Origin: Eubacteriaceae bacterium
GTDB lineage: Bacteria > Bacillota > Clostridia > Lachnospirales > Lachnospiraceae
Length of the DNA stretch: 64,000 nucleotides
NCBI GenBank assembly: GCA_902362875.1
Contig: CABIYF010000007.1
Coordinates: 59,556 to 123,555 of the forward strand
Direction of reading: 5' to 3'
In this document: positions 54,012-62,959 of the stretch, piece by piece
How the letters are laid out: every line of letters starts with the position of its first letter
Position numbering within the stretch: the stretch's first letter is position 1
The notes under the pieces: model-generated
Database searches by the model: none
The model's input: the letters and a program-made list of their open reading frames with translations, nothing else
Told to the model about the DNA's origin: nothing
Made by a program: the position numbers and the translations under genes

Positions 54012-55292
54012 TTATTTTGCTTCGCTTACAAGGAAATCTACAGCTTTCTGTACTGCGATGTCATCCATCATCTGGTCTTTCTGAGCTCCCTGAATGATCT
54101 TTTCAAGCTGCTCTGCTTCCATCTGATACATAGATGCCATGTTTTCCAGTTCTGCTTTGAAGTCTTCCTCGCTTGCTTTGATATCTTCTGCTTTTGCGAT
54201 TGCTTCTAATACCAGGCGTGTCTCGATTCTCTTAACTGCCTGTGGTTTTAAATCGTCTGCGAATTTCTGTGCGTCCATTCCAGAGAACATTAAATACTGT
54301 TCCATAGAAAGTCCCTGATAGCTTAATCTCTGTGCAAATTCATCTGTCATCTGCTGAACCTGTTCTTCGATCATAGCTTCTGGAATATCCATTGTTGCTG
54401 CTTCTACAGCTGCATCAACGATCTTGTTTTCTCTTTCAGTCTTAGCTTCTTCTTTCTTTTTAGCACGAATCTGTTCTTTGATATCTGCTTTGTAATCTTC
54501 TAATGTTTCAAATTCAGATACTTCTGCTGCGAATTCGTCATCTAATTCTGGAAGTTCTTTTTCTTTGATTGCTTTTACTGTTACTGTAAATACAGCATCT
54601 TTTCCAGCAAGATCAGGTGCGTGGTATTCTTCTGGGAATGTCACGTTGATATCTGCTGTTTCATTTAAATTCTTTCCTACTAACTGTTCTTCAAATCCTG
54701 GGATGAATGCTCCAGATCCGATTACTAATGTCTGATCTTCGGCTGTTCCACCTTCGAATTTCACTCCATCAACAGATCCAGAGTAATCAATTGTTAAGAT
54801 ATCTCCGTCTTTTACTGCACGGTCTTCAATTGTGATTTCTCTTGCGTTCTGTTCCTGAACTTTCTTTAATTCTTCTTCGATTTCATCTTTCTTAACTGTA
54901 ACTCTTGTTTTAGGTACTTCAATTCCTTTGTAGTCTCCTAAAGTTACTTCTGGTTTTAATGCAAATGTTGCTGTGAAGATAAAGTCTTTACCTTTCTCTA
55001 ACTGAGTTACATCGATTTCAGGTCTTGAAACGATCTCTAAGTCTGTATCTTTCATAGCTTCTGCGTAAGCATCTGGAATTAAGATGTTTGCTGCATCTTC
55101 ATAGAAGATTTCAACTCCATATTCTTTCGCGATTAACTGGAAAGGTACTTTTCCTTTACGGAATCCAGGTACGTTAAACTGTCCTTTCTTCTTGTTGAAA
55201 GCCTGTTTGATTGCGTCGTCTAATTTCGCTGCTTCAACTTCAATTGTTACCTTTGCCATATTATGTTCTAAGTTTTCCACTTGCAAACTCAT
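54012..55292 (-). CDS. tig: Trigger factor
   Basis: Ribosome-associated chaperone and prolyl isomerase. N-terminal ribosome-binding domain with VPGFRKGKVP, central FKBP-type domain (DGDILTIDYSGSVDGVKFEG) and C-terminal helical arms. 426 residues. ATG 55292 follows AGGAGG. First gene before clpP-clpX, a common order in Firmicutes. Confidence 0.96.
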   Translation of the reverse strand: MSLQVENLEHNMAKVTIEVEAAKLDDAIKQAFNKKKGQFNVPGFRKGKVPFQLIAKEYGVEIFYEDAANILIPDAYAEAMKDTDLEIVSRPEIDVTQLEKGKDFIFTATFALKPEVTLGDYKGIEVPKTRVTVKKDEIEEELKKVQEQNAREITIEDRAVKDGDILTIDYSGSVDGVKFEGGTAEDQTLVIGSGAFIPGFEEQLVGKNLNETADINVTFPEEYHAPDLAGKDAVFTVTVKAIKEKELPELDDEFAAEVSEFETLEDYKADIKEQIRAKKKEEAKTERENKIVDAAVEAATMDIPEAMIEEQVQQMTDEFAQRLSYQGLSMEQYLMFSGMDAQKFADDLKPQAVKRIETRLVLEAIAKAEDIKASEEDFKAELENMASMYQMEAEQLEKIIQGAQKDQMMDDIAVQKAVDFLVSEAK

Positions 55293-55349
55293 CTGTATAG
55301 ATCCTCCTAAAAATTATTATCTTTTTTGTAATTTCACAAACATTCACCT

Positions 55350-55379
55350 ATTATAGCATATGATTTGCGCCTTATACAA
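55350..55379 (-). promoter_or_regulatory. Promoter of tig
   Basis: Minus-strand TTGTAT (55374-55379), an 18-nt spacer and TATAAT (55350-55355) with TGC before the -10 (extended -10). Confidence 0.65.
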
Positions 55380-55390
55380 GCATCTTTGCG

Positions 55391-57397
55391 TTATTTTTCA
55401 CTTTTTTCTTGATAAACATACTCATTTGAGCTGCTTAACACCCTCGGTGCCTTACTTACGATGCTTACTTTGAATGCATCCCCGTTCTTAAGATCCTTCT
55501 TCGAAACTTCCAGCAGATGTTCATTGTGATACGTTGTATTGATCTTCACATCGCCAACGTAAACCTGACAGAAGTTCGTAAAGTTATCTCCTACGATAAA
55601 GATGCTGTCATCCGTTTCATATGCTTTCGTAACAGTCAGCGGCCGGATTCCAAACTTAAGATCTGTCGCCTTGTATGGATTCTGCTGATTCCATACATAC
55701 TGCTTTCCATAAAGCATATCATACTGCAGATTCTTCATATCTTTCTGGTAATTCTTTGTTCCCTTTCTTGTCTGATGGAAACTATTCATGATTCCTGTAT
55801 GAATATTGCACTTATTAAGAACTTCTGAACCAAGATCATACGCCTCGATCGTTCCGTCATGTTTCTTTAATCCAATGTTGTCCCACATAAAATAACTTGT
55901 CTGATACTTATTACCATATGTCAGATCTTCATCTTCAATCTCAAGACTTGGCAAATGGTCTCCATACATACACAGGATCGTTGGTTCTCCGCGTTTCTCC
56001 AGCGCCTTCACAAGTCTTCCAACGAACTGATCCATCTGATATACCTGATTCACATAATAGGTATATTTATTCCTCAGGGCCTCATCTTCGATTCCTTCTA
56101 CTGTGATCTCCGGATTCTCTATGATCTGTGTTGTCGGATAATCTCCGTGTCCCTGCACAGAAATACAGTAAACGTAATCCTGGCCTTTTGTGGAATTCAG
56201 ACTGTCCATAATACAACCGGTAAGAATCTCATCTTTTGCCCATCCATTCTCCGTCCACTTCTTGATGTTCATGCTTTCTTTCGTTGTAAATGTATCAAAT
56301 CCAAGCTGTGAAAATACCAGATCCCTGTCATAAAACGCTGCACTGTTATCATGAATCGCATGCGCTTTATATCCATACTGTTTCAGCACTGTTGCCATAC
56401 TCTCTGTTGTTGTATTCTGAAGCACTGTCTTATACGGATACTCTGCAGCCCCAAAATGATCCAGATTCATTCCTGTGATCAGCTCAAACTCTGAATTGGC
56501 TGTACCTGCCCCATAGGAAGGCATGGAAAGATGTCCTGATGAATATTGTTTCATATATTTATGAAAATTCTCTAATGGATCTTTATTAAACTTCAATCCT
56601 TTGACCTGTGTCACATCAAAATGTGATTCCAGCTGTACAAAAATAATGTTCGGCTTTATCACTTTCTGGTTCTTCATCTTGGCAACACTCTTCTTCGTGC
56701 GGTTCTCAATCTGTTCGATCTTCTTATCTGAATAATTGGATGGCTTGTCAATTCCATTCTTCAGTGCTGTAATACTAAAACAATATGCTGTTCCATAATC
56801 ACTGAACGCGATTCTGATGTTATGGATCTCATCGATGAGCATACCGCTCTTAAATCCATAAGATGTCACACCCGCAAATGCTGCTGCGATCACTGCCACT
56901 TTCACAAATCCAATCTTACGATTTAACTGTTCTTCCATTGGAAGATACATATATGCTACAACAAGCAACACCAGTGCGATCAAAATTAATGCTCCGATCG
57001 CCCCGATCTCCAGAGGAGTAAAATAATTATTCATAACCGGAAGCACAGATTTCATCAATGTAATATCAACATAAGTAAATGGCGTATTTCGTGAACTTAG
57101 CATCATAAAATTCACAATCCCAACAACACTCCATAACAATGTCACTATAATATAGGTAAAAAGTCGTCTCTTAGTGATCAATGTCACAGAATATGTCAAA
57201 AATATAATAAAAATGCTGTAAAGGAACATCTTGGTCCGTTCATTCACAAACCCAACCGCACTTAGATCAAATGTCTGACGACCCAAAACTTCCAGTAAAA
57301 ATGCCAGAACAGCCGATAATACAAGATTACATATGACCGGATGTCTGCGAAGTTTTTCCACGATCACTTTCCCTATATTCTTAAAAAAAGTTTTCAT
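55391..57397 (-). CDS. LTA synthase-like transferase with C-terminal IPT/TIG-like domain
   Basis: 668 residues of the LtaS/sulfatase group with the usual LtaS layout: five membrane segments (about 20-180), then a catalytic domain with E257 (IIFVQLESHFD), nucleophile T299 (SYGAGTANSEFE), FYDRDLVFSQLGFD and YGDHLPSLE. After the catalytic domain, about 585-660 (PLTVTKAYETDDSIFIVG..., ending SSSNEYVY) looks like an Ig-like IPT/TIG domain, an unusual addition. It lacks the N-terminal outer domain of the tandem pair at 39955-44946. ATG follows AAAGGAG. Acceptor unknown. Confidence 0.85.
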   Translation of the reverse strand: MKTFFKNIGKVIVEKLRRHPVICNLVLSAVLAFLLEVLGRQTFDLSAVGFVNERTKMFLYSIFIIFLTYSVTLITKRRLFTYIIVTLLWSVVGIVNFMMLSSRNTPFTYVDITLMKSVLPVMNNYFTPLEIGAIGALILIALVLLVVAYMYLPMEEQLNRKIGFVKVAVIAAAFAGVTSYGFKSGMLIDEIHNIRIAFSDYGTAYCFSITALKNGIDKPSNYSDKKIEQIENRTKKSVAKMKNQKVIKPNIIFVQLESHFDVTQVKGLKFNKDPLENFHKYMKQYSSGHLSMPSYGAGTANSEFELITGMNLDHFGAAEYPYKTVLQNTTTESMATVLKQYGYKAHAIHDNSAAFYDRDLVFSQLGFDTFTTKESMNIKKWTENGWAKDEILTGCIMDSLNSTKGQDYVYCISVQGHGDYPTTQIIENPEITVEGIEDEALRNKYTYYVNQVYQMDQFVGRLVKALEKRGEPTILCMYGDHLPSLEIEDEDLTYGNKYQTSYFMWDNIGLKKHDGTIEAYDLGSEVLNKCNIHTGIMNSFHQTRKGTKNYQKDMKNLQYDMLYGKQYVWNQQNPYKATDLKFGIRPLTVTKAYETDDSIFIVGDNFTNFCQVYVGDVKINTTYHNEHLLEVSKKDLKNGDAFKVSIVSKAPRVLSSSNEYVYQEKSEK

Positions 57398-57431
57398 TCT
57401 TTTCTCCTTTATCTTCTTTTGCTGTCATAGT

Positions 57432-57437
57432 ATTATA
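57432..57437 (-). promoter_or_regulatory. -10 element of the third LTA synthase-like gene
   Basis: Minus-strand TATAAT with TGG directly upstream (extended -10) and no clear -35. It lies 35 nt before the coding start and is divergent from the glmS promoter. Confidence 0.5.
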
Positions 57438-57542
57438 CCATTCATGTTCTAAAGTATCTAGTTTTAACTTCTTAAAACTTTATTAAAATATGACTTTTTC
57501 TTCCGTAACTTATTAACATTTTATTAAATATACGATTCTTAT

Positions 57543-57571
57543 TTGACTTCATTTTATTTCCGTGTTAGAAT
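57543..57571 (+). promoter_or_regulatory. Promoter of glmS
   Basis: TTGACT (57543-57548), a 17-nt spacer and TAGAAT (57566-57571). Transcription from about 57578 gives roughly 68 nt of leader before the ribozyme cleavage site. Confidence 0.8.
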
Positions 57572-57639
57572 CACTAACGTTGAAAAGCTTTGGGTTTTGA
57601 GTATTTTCTTCAAATAAAATGAAAGGAGTTTTTAAACAT

Positions 57640-57814
57640 ATCGAAGCGCCATGCACCTTTCTGATACGGAAACAGACATACTCTTGTCTGATAGGAAGGT
57701 TAACGAGGAGGAAAGTGATCGAAATATTCGGCGGATGCTTTCCCGCAGCTCCAGACTACGTGATATACTGAGTAAAACCATGAGTGATCATGAAACAGAG
57801 GCAGTATAATCTGG
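57640..57814 (+). ncRNA. glmS ribozyme riboswitch
   Basis: Self-cleaving RNA that uses glucosamine-6-phosphate as cofactor to turn down glmS. The conserved core is visible: cleavage sequence A|GCGCC with the scissile bond between 57645 and 57646, ACGAGGAGGAAAGTGATC (57703-57720), TTCGGCGGATGCTTTCCCG (57727-57745), and a P3/P4 region closed by CCAGA pairing with TCTGG (57810-57814). It lies 112 nt upstream of the glmS ATG. The spacer 57815-57926 holds only the ribosome site. Confidence 0.93.
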
Positions 57815-57926
57815 ACAAAACCGCATATGATGTTAGAAAAAAGAAAATCGAAGATCTATTTGGAAGTTTTTTTACATATCTGTACTTCCTCTTATTTCTT
57901 TGTACAAATTTAAGGAGTTTTATATT

Positions 57927-59747
57927 ATGTGTGGAATTATTGGATTTACTGGAAACTTACAGGCACCTGGAATCTTGGTTGATGGATTACAGCAGTTAGA
58001 GTATCGTGGATATGATAGTGCCGGAATCGCAGTAAACAACGGATCTGAAACAAGAATCGTAAAAACAACTGGTAAAGTTGCTACACTTCGTGAAAAAGTA
58101 GCTGCTACTACTGACTTAGAAGGGACATGTGGAATCGGACATACACGCTGGGCAACACATGGTGGAGTTACAGAAGTGAACGCTCATCCTCATGTATCTG
58201 GAAATGTAACATTGATCCATAACGGAATCATTGAAAACTACAAAGAATTAGCTGCTTCTTTAAAAACAAAAGGATACACAGCCATTTCTGAAACAGATAC
58301 AGAAGTTGCAGCAATGTTGATCGACTCTTTATATGATGGAGATCCATTTGCAGCATTAAAAGAAGCTGACAAAGTTTTAGAAGGAGCTTATGGTTTCTGT
58401 GTAATGTTTAAGGATCATCCAGGAGAAATCTACTGCATGAGAAATGCAAGTCCTTTAGTAGCTTCTCATACAGACGATGGATCTTTTATCGCTTCTGATA
58501 TGGTTGCATTATTAAAATATACAAAAGACTATTTTGTAGTACCAGAAGAACATATCGTTGTTATGAAAGGTGACAGCATTACATTATATACAATGGATGG
58601 AGAAATTGAAGAACCTAAGATGCTTCATGTTGACTGGGATACAACAGCCGCACAAAAAGGCGGATATGACTTCTTCATGCAGAAAGAGATCTATGATCAG
58701 CCAGAAGCTCTTCATAACACGATCATGCCTCGTATTCACAACAACCGTGCAGATTTTTCTGCTGATAACATCTCTGATGATATCTTCAAAGGAGTTAACC
58801 GTGTGATCGTAACAGCCTGCGGTACTGCATGGCATGCAGGACTGATTGGAAGACATCTGATTGAAGCTATGATCCGTATTCCTGTAACTGTTGAATTAGC
58901 TTCTGAATTCCGTTACATGAATCCGATTTTAGATGAACATACATTAGTTGTTGTTATCACACAGTCTGGAGAAACAGCTGACTCTCTTGCAGCACTTCGT
59001 CTTGCAAATGAGCGTGGAGCTAAAACAATCTCTATCGTTAACGTTAAGGGATCAAGTATTGCTCGTGAAAGTGATTATGTATTATATACTCATGCAGGTC
59101 CTGAAATCGCTGTTGCAAGCACAAAAGCTTTCTCTGTACAGTGCTCTGGTATGTATCTGATCGCATTAAAACTTGCTGAAGTTAACAACTTAATGACAGA
59201 TGAACAGATGAAAGATTTCTGTGAGAAATTTGAGCAGGCAATCGGAACTGTGGAAGAAGTCTTAAAGATGGACGATTACATCAAAGGAATCGCAGAAAAA
59301 ATCAAAGATACTTTCTCAGCTTTCTATCTTGGAAGAGGTTTAGATTACGGTATTGCTTGTGAAGCTTGCTTAAAATTAAAAGAAATCTCTTATGTAAACG
59401 CTGAAGCTTACTGTGCTGGAGAATTAAAACATGGAACAATCTCTCTGATCACAGAAGGTGTCCCTGTTATCGCGATCGCTACACAGGAAAGCGTACTTCC
59501 TAAATTAATGGCAAACGTTGAAGAAGTAAAAGCACGTGGAGCTCATGTAATCGTCGTAACAGATAAAGATATGACAAACTACGAAGGAATCTATGATGAT
59601 TTAATTCAGGTTCCAGCTACAGACGACCTGTTCGCAACATTCCCTTCTACTGTTGCTTTACAGTTACTTGCTTATCATGTAACACTGTTTAGAGGATATG
59701 ATGCTGACCAGCCAAGAAACCTGGCTAAGTCTGTAACTGTTGAATAG
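57927..59747 (+). CDS. glmS: Glutamine-fructose-6-phosphate aminotransferase
   Basis: Makes glucosamine-6-phosphate for peptidoglycan and teichoic acid precursors. The N-terminal glutaminase begins with catalytic Cys after Met (MCGIIGFTG), with GYDSAGIA and GHTRWATHG. Two SIS sugar-isomerase domains follow (ITQSGETADS, ASTKAFSVQ), ending LAKSVTVE with the Schiff-base lysine. 606 residues. The start is ATG 57927 (AAGGAG upstream); an upstream in-frame ATG would bury the N-terminal cysteine. Regulated by the ribozyme. Confidence 0.97.
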   Translation: MCGIIGFTGNLQAPGILVDGLQQLEYRGYDSAGIAVNNGSETRIVKTTGKVATLREKVAATTDLEGTCGIGHTRWATHGGVTEVNAHPHVSGNVTLIHNGIIENYKELAASLKTKGYTAISETDTEVAAMLIDSLYDGDPFAALKEADKVLEGAYGFCVMFKDHPGEIYCMRNASPLVASHTDDGSFIASDMVALLKYTKDYFVVPEEHIVVMKGDSITLYTMDGEIEEPKMLHVDWDTTAAQKGGYDFFMQKEIYDQPEALHNTIMPRIHNNRADFSADNISDDIFKGVNRVIVTACGTAWHAGLIGRHLIEAMIRIPVTVELASEFRYMNPILDEHTLVVVITQSGETADSLAALRLANERGAKTISIVNVKGSSIARESDYVLYTHAGPEIAVASTKAFSVQCSGMYLIALKLAEVNNLMTDEQMKDFCEKFEQAIGTVEEVLKMDDYIKGIAEKIKDTFSAFYLGRGLDYGIACEACLKLKEISYVNAEAYCAGELKHGTISLITEGVPVIAIATQESVLPKLMANVEEVKARGAHVIVVTDKDMTNYEGIYDDLIQVPATDDLFATFPSTVALQLLAYHVTLFRGYDADQPRNLAKSVTVE

Positions 59748-59752
59748 GCATT

Positions 59753-59864
59753 GAACACTTAATGAGTGCAAGCCACCGGCGCAGTACGAATTTAGTGAGA
59801 AAGCCCGTCCCGAACCTTAGTGAGTCCGAGCCGTAGGCGGCAGACGAACTTAGTTGAGTGGACG
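59753..59864 (+). repeat. Imperfect tandem repeat downstream of glmS
   Basis: Two ~55-bp units (59753-59810 and 59812-59864) align along most of their length. Each begins GAAC(n)CTTA(A/G)TGAGT, contains AGCC...GGCG and ends ACGAA(T/C)TTAGT(T)GAG. The motif GAA(C)TTAGTGAG thus occurs four times. GC content is clearly above the flanks. It is transcribed as the glmS 3' region, and I do not recognise the family. Confidence 0.7.
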
Positions 59865-59919
59865 TTGTAAAACATACAAAAAACTAAATCTACAGAACAA
59901 AGAAACTCATATAATAATA

Positions 59920-59977
59920 AAAGATACGATAGAATTTAAATTCCCTTTCTTTTCAAATTCTATCGTATCTTTTTATT
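59920..59977. terminator. Terminator between glmS and gldA
   Basis: A perfect 18-bp stem (59920-59937 with 59955-59972) and a 17-nt loop, followed by TTTTTATTT on the plus strand. It can serve glmS and the convergent gldA. Confidence 0.9.
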
Positions 59978-60003
59978 TATCAAGGCTCTTATCTTTCTAA
60001 CTA

Positions 60004-61092
60004 TTATTCCGTATAATATCTTCCAAGTGCATCCGCACCCATAATCGCAGCATACAGATCTTCTGGCGTCACCTCAAATGGCATATTCCCCATCGTATCA
60101 TCCGGTGCGCACGCTAATTTCGCAACTTCCATAATCTGTTCTGGTTTTATTTCTTCGATTCCCAATGCTTTTAATGTCACAGGAAGTCCGACTTCACTGC
60201 AGAAATCAATCACTTCCATAATCTCATCTTCTCCAGCATCTTCTAATACCAGCTGAACCAGTGTTCCGAATGCAACCTTCTCTCCGTGATACATCTTATG
60301 CGTCTCTGGAATCGCTGTAAATCCATTATGAATTGCATGAGCCCCAGCTAATCCTCCACTTTCAAATCCGATTCCTGATAAGTAAGTATTTGCTTCAATT
60401 ACATTTTCTACGGCTTTTGTACAGATTCCTTCTCTTGCTGCTGTCATTGCCTGTACTCCGTTCTCCATTAATGTATCAAAACATAACTGTGCAAGATTCA
60501 TTGCTGCCAATGTACATCTTCCGCCAACACAATTACTTGCATCGGATCTTTTACATGCTCTTGCCTCAAAATAAGTTGCCAGGGCATCTCCCATACCTGA
60601 GATCAACAATCTTACTGGTGCTTTTGAAACGATATCTGTATCTACCATAACCATATCCGGGCTTGATGGCAGGAACAAATATTTCTCAAATACACCTTCA
60701 TCTGTATAGATCACAGATAATGCACTGCATGGTGCGTCTGTGGATGCAATGGTTGGTACAATAATGACTGGTTTCTTTGTATAGTATGCAACAGCTTTTG
60801 ATGTGTCATGAATCTTTCCTCCACCGATTCCGATGATCACATCGCTTCCTGTTTCTTCTACGATCTTTATGATACGGTTGATCTCTGTCATACAACATTC
60901 TCCATTAAATACATCGTATGTCAGATTACTGTCTTTGTTCCCTTCGTTGATCGCTGGTTCTACTCGTTTTCTTCCGGATGCACTTGTTAAAATGAATAGA
61001 TTCTTTCCGAACTTATCTGCATAGGAACATAGGTTTTTCATTTCCCCTTTTCCTTGGATGTAACGTGTTGGGCTTCCGATGATTGCTGCCAT
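60004..61092 (-). CDS. gldA: Glycerol dehydrogenase
   Basis: NAD-dependent, zinc-containing alcohol dehydrogenase interconverting glycerol and dihydroxyacetone. NAD site GIGGGKIHDTSK (about 88-99) and zinc ligands D169 (GMGDALATYFEAR), H252 (GAHAIHNG) and H269 (KMYHGEKVAFG) are present. 362 residues. ATG 61092 has AAAGGAG upstream. Monocistronic; the TIM-like/aldolase cluster further right could use the triose it produces. Confidence 0.93.
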   Translation of the reverse strand: MAAIIGSPTRYIQGKGEMKNLCSYADKFGKNLFILTSASGRKRVEPAINEGNKDSNLTYDVFNGECCMTEINRIIKIVEETGSDVIIGIGGGKIHDTSKAVAYYTKKPVIIVPTIASTDAPCSALSVIYTDEGVFEKYLFLPSSPDMVMVDTDIVSKAPVRLLISGMGDALATYFEARACKRSDASNCVGGRCTLAAMNLAQLCFDTLMENGVQAMTAAREGICTKAVENVIEANTYLSGIGFESGGLAGAHAIHNGFTAIPETHKMYHGEKVAFGTLVQLVLEDAGEDEIMEVIDFCSEVGLPVTLKALGIEEIKPEQIMEVAKLACAPDDTMGNMPFEVTPEDLYAAIMGADALGRYYTE

Positions 61093-61136
61093 GATTTTGC
61101 TCCTTTCTTGGTTAATTTGATTTGGTGTTTGTTATT

Positions 61137-61167
61137 ATTATAACATTATTTTAGTGGAATTGCTCAA
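61137..61167 (-). promoter_or_regulatory. Candidate promoter of gldA
   Basis: Minus-strand TTGAGC (61162-61167) and TATAAT (61137-61142) with a 19-nt spacer, longer than optimal. Confidence 0.45.
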
Positions 61168-61208
61168 AATTTTAATTGTAGTGTTGGCCAACTGAAGTCT
61201 TTCCGTAT

Positions 61209-61343
61209 ATGGAAAAAATAAATAAGCAACCGAAAGCACAGCGGTGAAATTTTGCTCATATACCTGAAGGTTATAGTGTAGGAAACTACAAGATTGGAAA
61301 ATTTGAGTTGGTGTGTATGTTGGATGGTATTGGATATAATTAA
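61209..61343 (+). pseudogene. Possible small gene remnant with in-frame TGA
   Basis: From ATG 61209 the frame reads 12 codons, a TGA (61245-61247), then 31 codons of protein-like sequence (NFAHIPEGYSVGNYKIGK, FELVCMLDGIGYN) and TAA at 61341. I recognise no family and see no ribosome site. It could equally be chance. The rest of 61093-61475 has only short palindromes (GTTGGCCAAC at 61183, TCCGTTAACGGA at 61401). Confidence 0.25.
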
Positions 61344-61475
61344 GATTTAAATATATGTCAAACTTCTCGTCAAATCGGTGATTGTAAGTTCCTTTGATCT
61401 TCCGTTAACGGATACAAAAATTATCATCCAATACTGTTTAACATGCACACTCCGTAGTGGTTTGAATAGTCTTCC

Positions 61476-61609
61476 GTTGTATGAAATAGAAAGAAGATCA
61501 GAACAAATATTTATAATATATCGGTGGCAACGATCAGCATATTTTAAGTGCGTGTTGCCACCGATATATTATAAATATTTGTTCTGATCTTCTTTCTATT
61601 TCATACAAC
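61476..61609. repeat. Perfect 56-bp inverted repeat with 22-nt loop
   Basis: 61476-61531 (starting GTTGTATGAAATAGAAAG) is the exact reverse complement of 61554-61609, separated by 22 nt. No ORF, no flanking target duplication and no U-tract on either strand. It would form a very long DNA cruciform or RNA hairpin if transcribed. Confidence 0.95.
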
Positions 61610-61644
61610 AGTCAACGACTACCTTTCAAATCAGAATTATACAA

Positions 61645-61676
61645 AAAACAAGAAGGAATCCAAGATCCCTTCTCAT
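61645..61676 (-). terminator. Terminator of the TIM-like/aldolase cluster
   Basis: AGAAGG (61651-61656) and CCTTCT (61668-61673) form the stem. Minus-strand RNA continues TGTTTTTTG. It lies 51 nt beyond the TIM-like gene. Confidence 0.65.
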
Positions 61677-61723
61677 TTTTCATATGGATTAAGAAAACAA
61701 GTGAACAAACTATTTGTTAACTT

Positions 61724-62410
61724 TTATTTTTCATTTTTTGCCTTAACGATTGCTTCTGCCATTTCTCTGACTCTCTGTGCAGGGGATGGTGCGTTTAAGA
61801 TTCCGGAGGTTGCACCTGTTCCGTCTGCTCCTAATTTTACTACATTGTAGCAGTCTTCAGCTGTGCTTACGCCGGATGCGATCATTACTAATACATTTGG
61901 ATTGATCGCATTTAACGCTTTGACTGTTTCAATTGTGTAAGAATCATCTGCCACCTGGCCTGTTCCGATCAAGTCTGTTGGCTCTGCCAGTACGATGTCT
62001 GGGTCCATGCAGGCAACTGCTTTGGCTTCTACGGTTGAGTCTGCACATACAACTGTGATCATGTCAAGTTCTTTTGCTCGTTTGATCGTTGCGTACAGAT
62101 CACTGACTGTTTTAGGATTCTCTGCATGATTTAAAAATAATGCTTCAGCTCCAGCTTCTTTTAAAGATTCTGGTAATACGTGTCCCATTCCTCTTCCTGG
62201 AACTAATGGGTCCATGGACTGGGCACATACGATGATATCAGTTGTATTTTCTTTGATCATACGGATATCCGCATATGGACATGTGAAATATATCTGAAGT
62301 CCTGTATCTTTGGCAACCTGATCAGCTGCTTTTGCTAATTCAAGACTTTCTTTTCCGTATAAATATGACTTAGGATTGACAATTAAAAATGGTGACTGGG
62401 CTTTTGCCAT
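61724..62410 (-). CDS. Triose-phosphate isomerase-like protein, archaeal-type
   Basis: 228 residues from ATG 62410 (AAGGAGG 8 nt upstream). It follows the shorter archaeal TIM pattern: IVNPKSYLYG with the active-site lysine, PGRGMGHVLPESLKEAGA, LFLNHAENP with the catalytic histidine, LAEPTDLIGTG with the catalytic glutamate, and SGV...GADGTGATSGIL for phosphate binding. Bacterial glycolytic TIM is normally longer and sits with gap-pgk. Here the neighbours are yjbQ and a class II aldolase. It may act on another ketose/aldose phosphate; TIM-like isomerases for tetrulose phosphates are known. Confidence 0.82.
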   Translation of the reverse strand: MAKAQSPFLIVNPKSYLYGKESLELAKAADQVAKDTGLQIYFTCPYADIRMIKENTTDIIVCAQSMDPLVPGRGMGHVLPESLKEAGAEALFLNHAENPKTVSDLYATIKRAKELDMITVVCADSTVEAKAVACMDPDIVLAEPTDLIGTGQVADDSYTIETVKALNAINPNVLVMIASGVSTAEDCYNVVKLGADGTGATSGILNAPSPAQRVREMAEAIVKAKNEK

Positions 62411-62423
62411 GATGCTTTCCTCC

Positions 62424-62945
62424 TTATTCTCCAAGAACTACGATCTTACATTTTCTTGTTCGTGGACGTGTACGGTCAAAATCTGCAAAATATACATATC
62501 CTGTTGTACCTACCCCAAGTTTTCCGTTATCTACTTCAAAGGTTTCACTGGAACCTAGTAATGTTGATTTTAAATGTGCATCTCCATTAAATAATGCTGT
62601 TCTATCTCCTCCTGGAAGATAATCTTCAGCATTTGGCCAGCTTTCTACCGCTTTGTAGTGTTCTTCTCCTGGATATACATACTGATCTTTGGATACGTGG
62701 TCCGGAATGATCTTTGCAAGAACATTATTTAAATCTTCCTGTAAGAATTCATCTCCATCTTCATTATAGTCATGACAGAATTCTTCGAAGAATACGGAAC
62801 ATGTTGTGTGAGGAGAAATCACGGCACAGATACCGTTCTTGATTCCGCTTTCTTCAATGACTCTTCTTACGTCCTTTGTGATATCAATATATGTTGGGGT
62901 TTTCCCGTGAGATTTTACCTCGATTGTTTCTTTATATACTGCCAT
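62424..62945 (-). CDS. YjbQ family (UPF0047) protein
   Basis: 173 residues. Typical motifs are ICAVISPHTTCSVFF, NEDGDEFLQEDLNNVL, GDAHLKSTLLG and the acidic-basic end FADFDRTRPRTRK. Proteins of this family have weak thiamin-phosphate synthase activity in vitro, but their true role is uncertain. This member is longer than the ~130-residue norm, with an insert around 80-115 (HYKAVESWPNAEDYLPGGDR). It is 13 nt upstream of the TIM-like gene and 14 nt downstream of the aldolase. Confidence 0.85.
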   Translation of the reverse strand: MAVYKETIEVKSHGKTPTYIDITKDVRRVIEESGIKNGICAVISPHTTCSVFFEEFCHDYNEDGDEFLQEDLNNVLAKIIPDHVSKDQYVYPGEEHYKAVESWPNAEDYLPGGDRTALFNGDAHLKSTLLGSSETFEVDNGKLGVGTTGYVYFADFDRTRPRTRKCKIVVLGE

Positions 62946-62959
62946 TTTTATCCTCTTTT

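Noticed and set aside
57784..57999. 71-codon plus-strand frame overlapping the glmS start
   Set aside because: Its start lies inside the ribozyme and it runs into glmS in another frame; the RNA structure explains this stretch.
61476..61609. Rho-independent terminator for gldA or the TIM-like gene
   Set aside because: The stem is far too long, no U-tract follows on either strand, and a normal terminator exists at 61645-61676.
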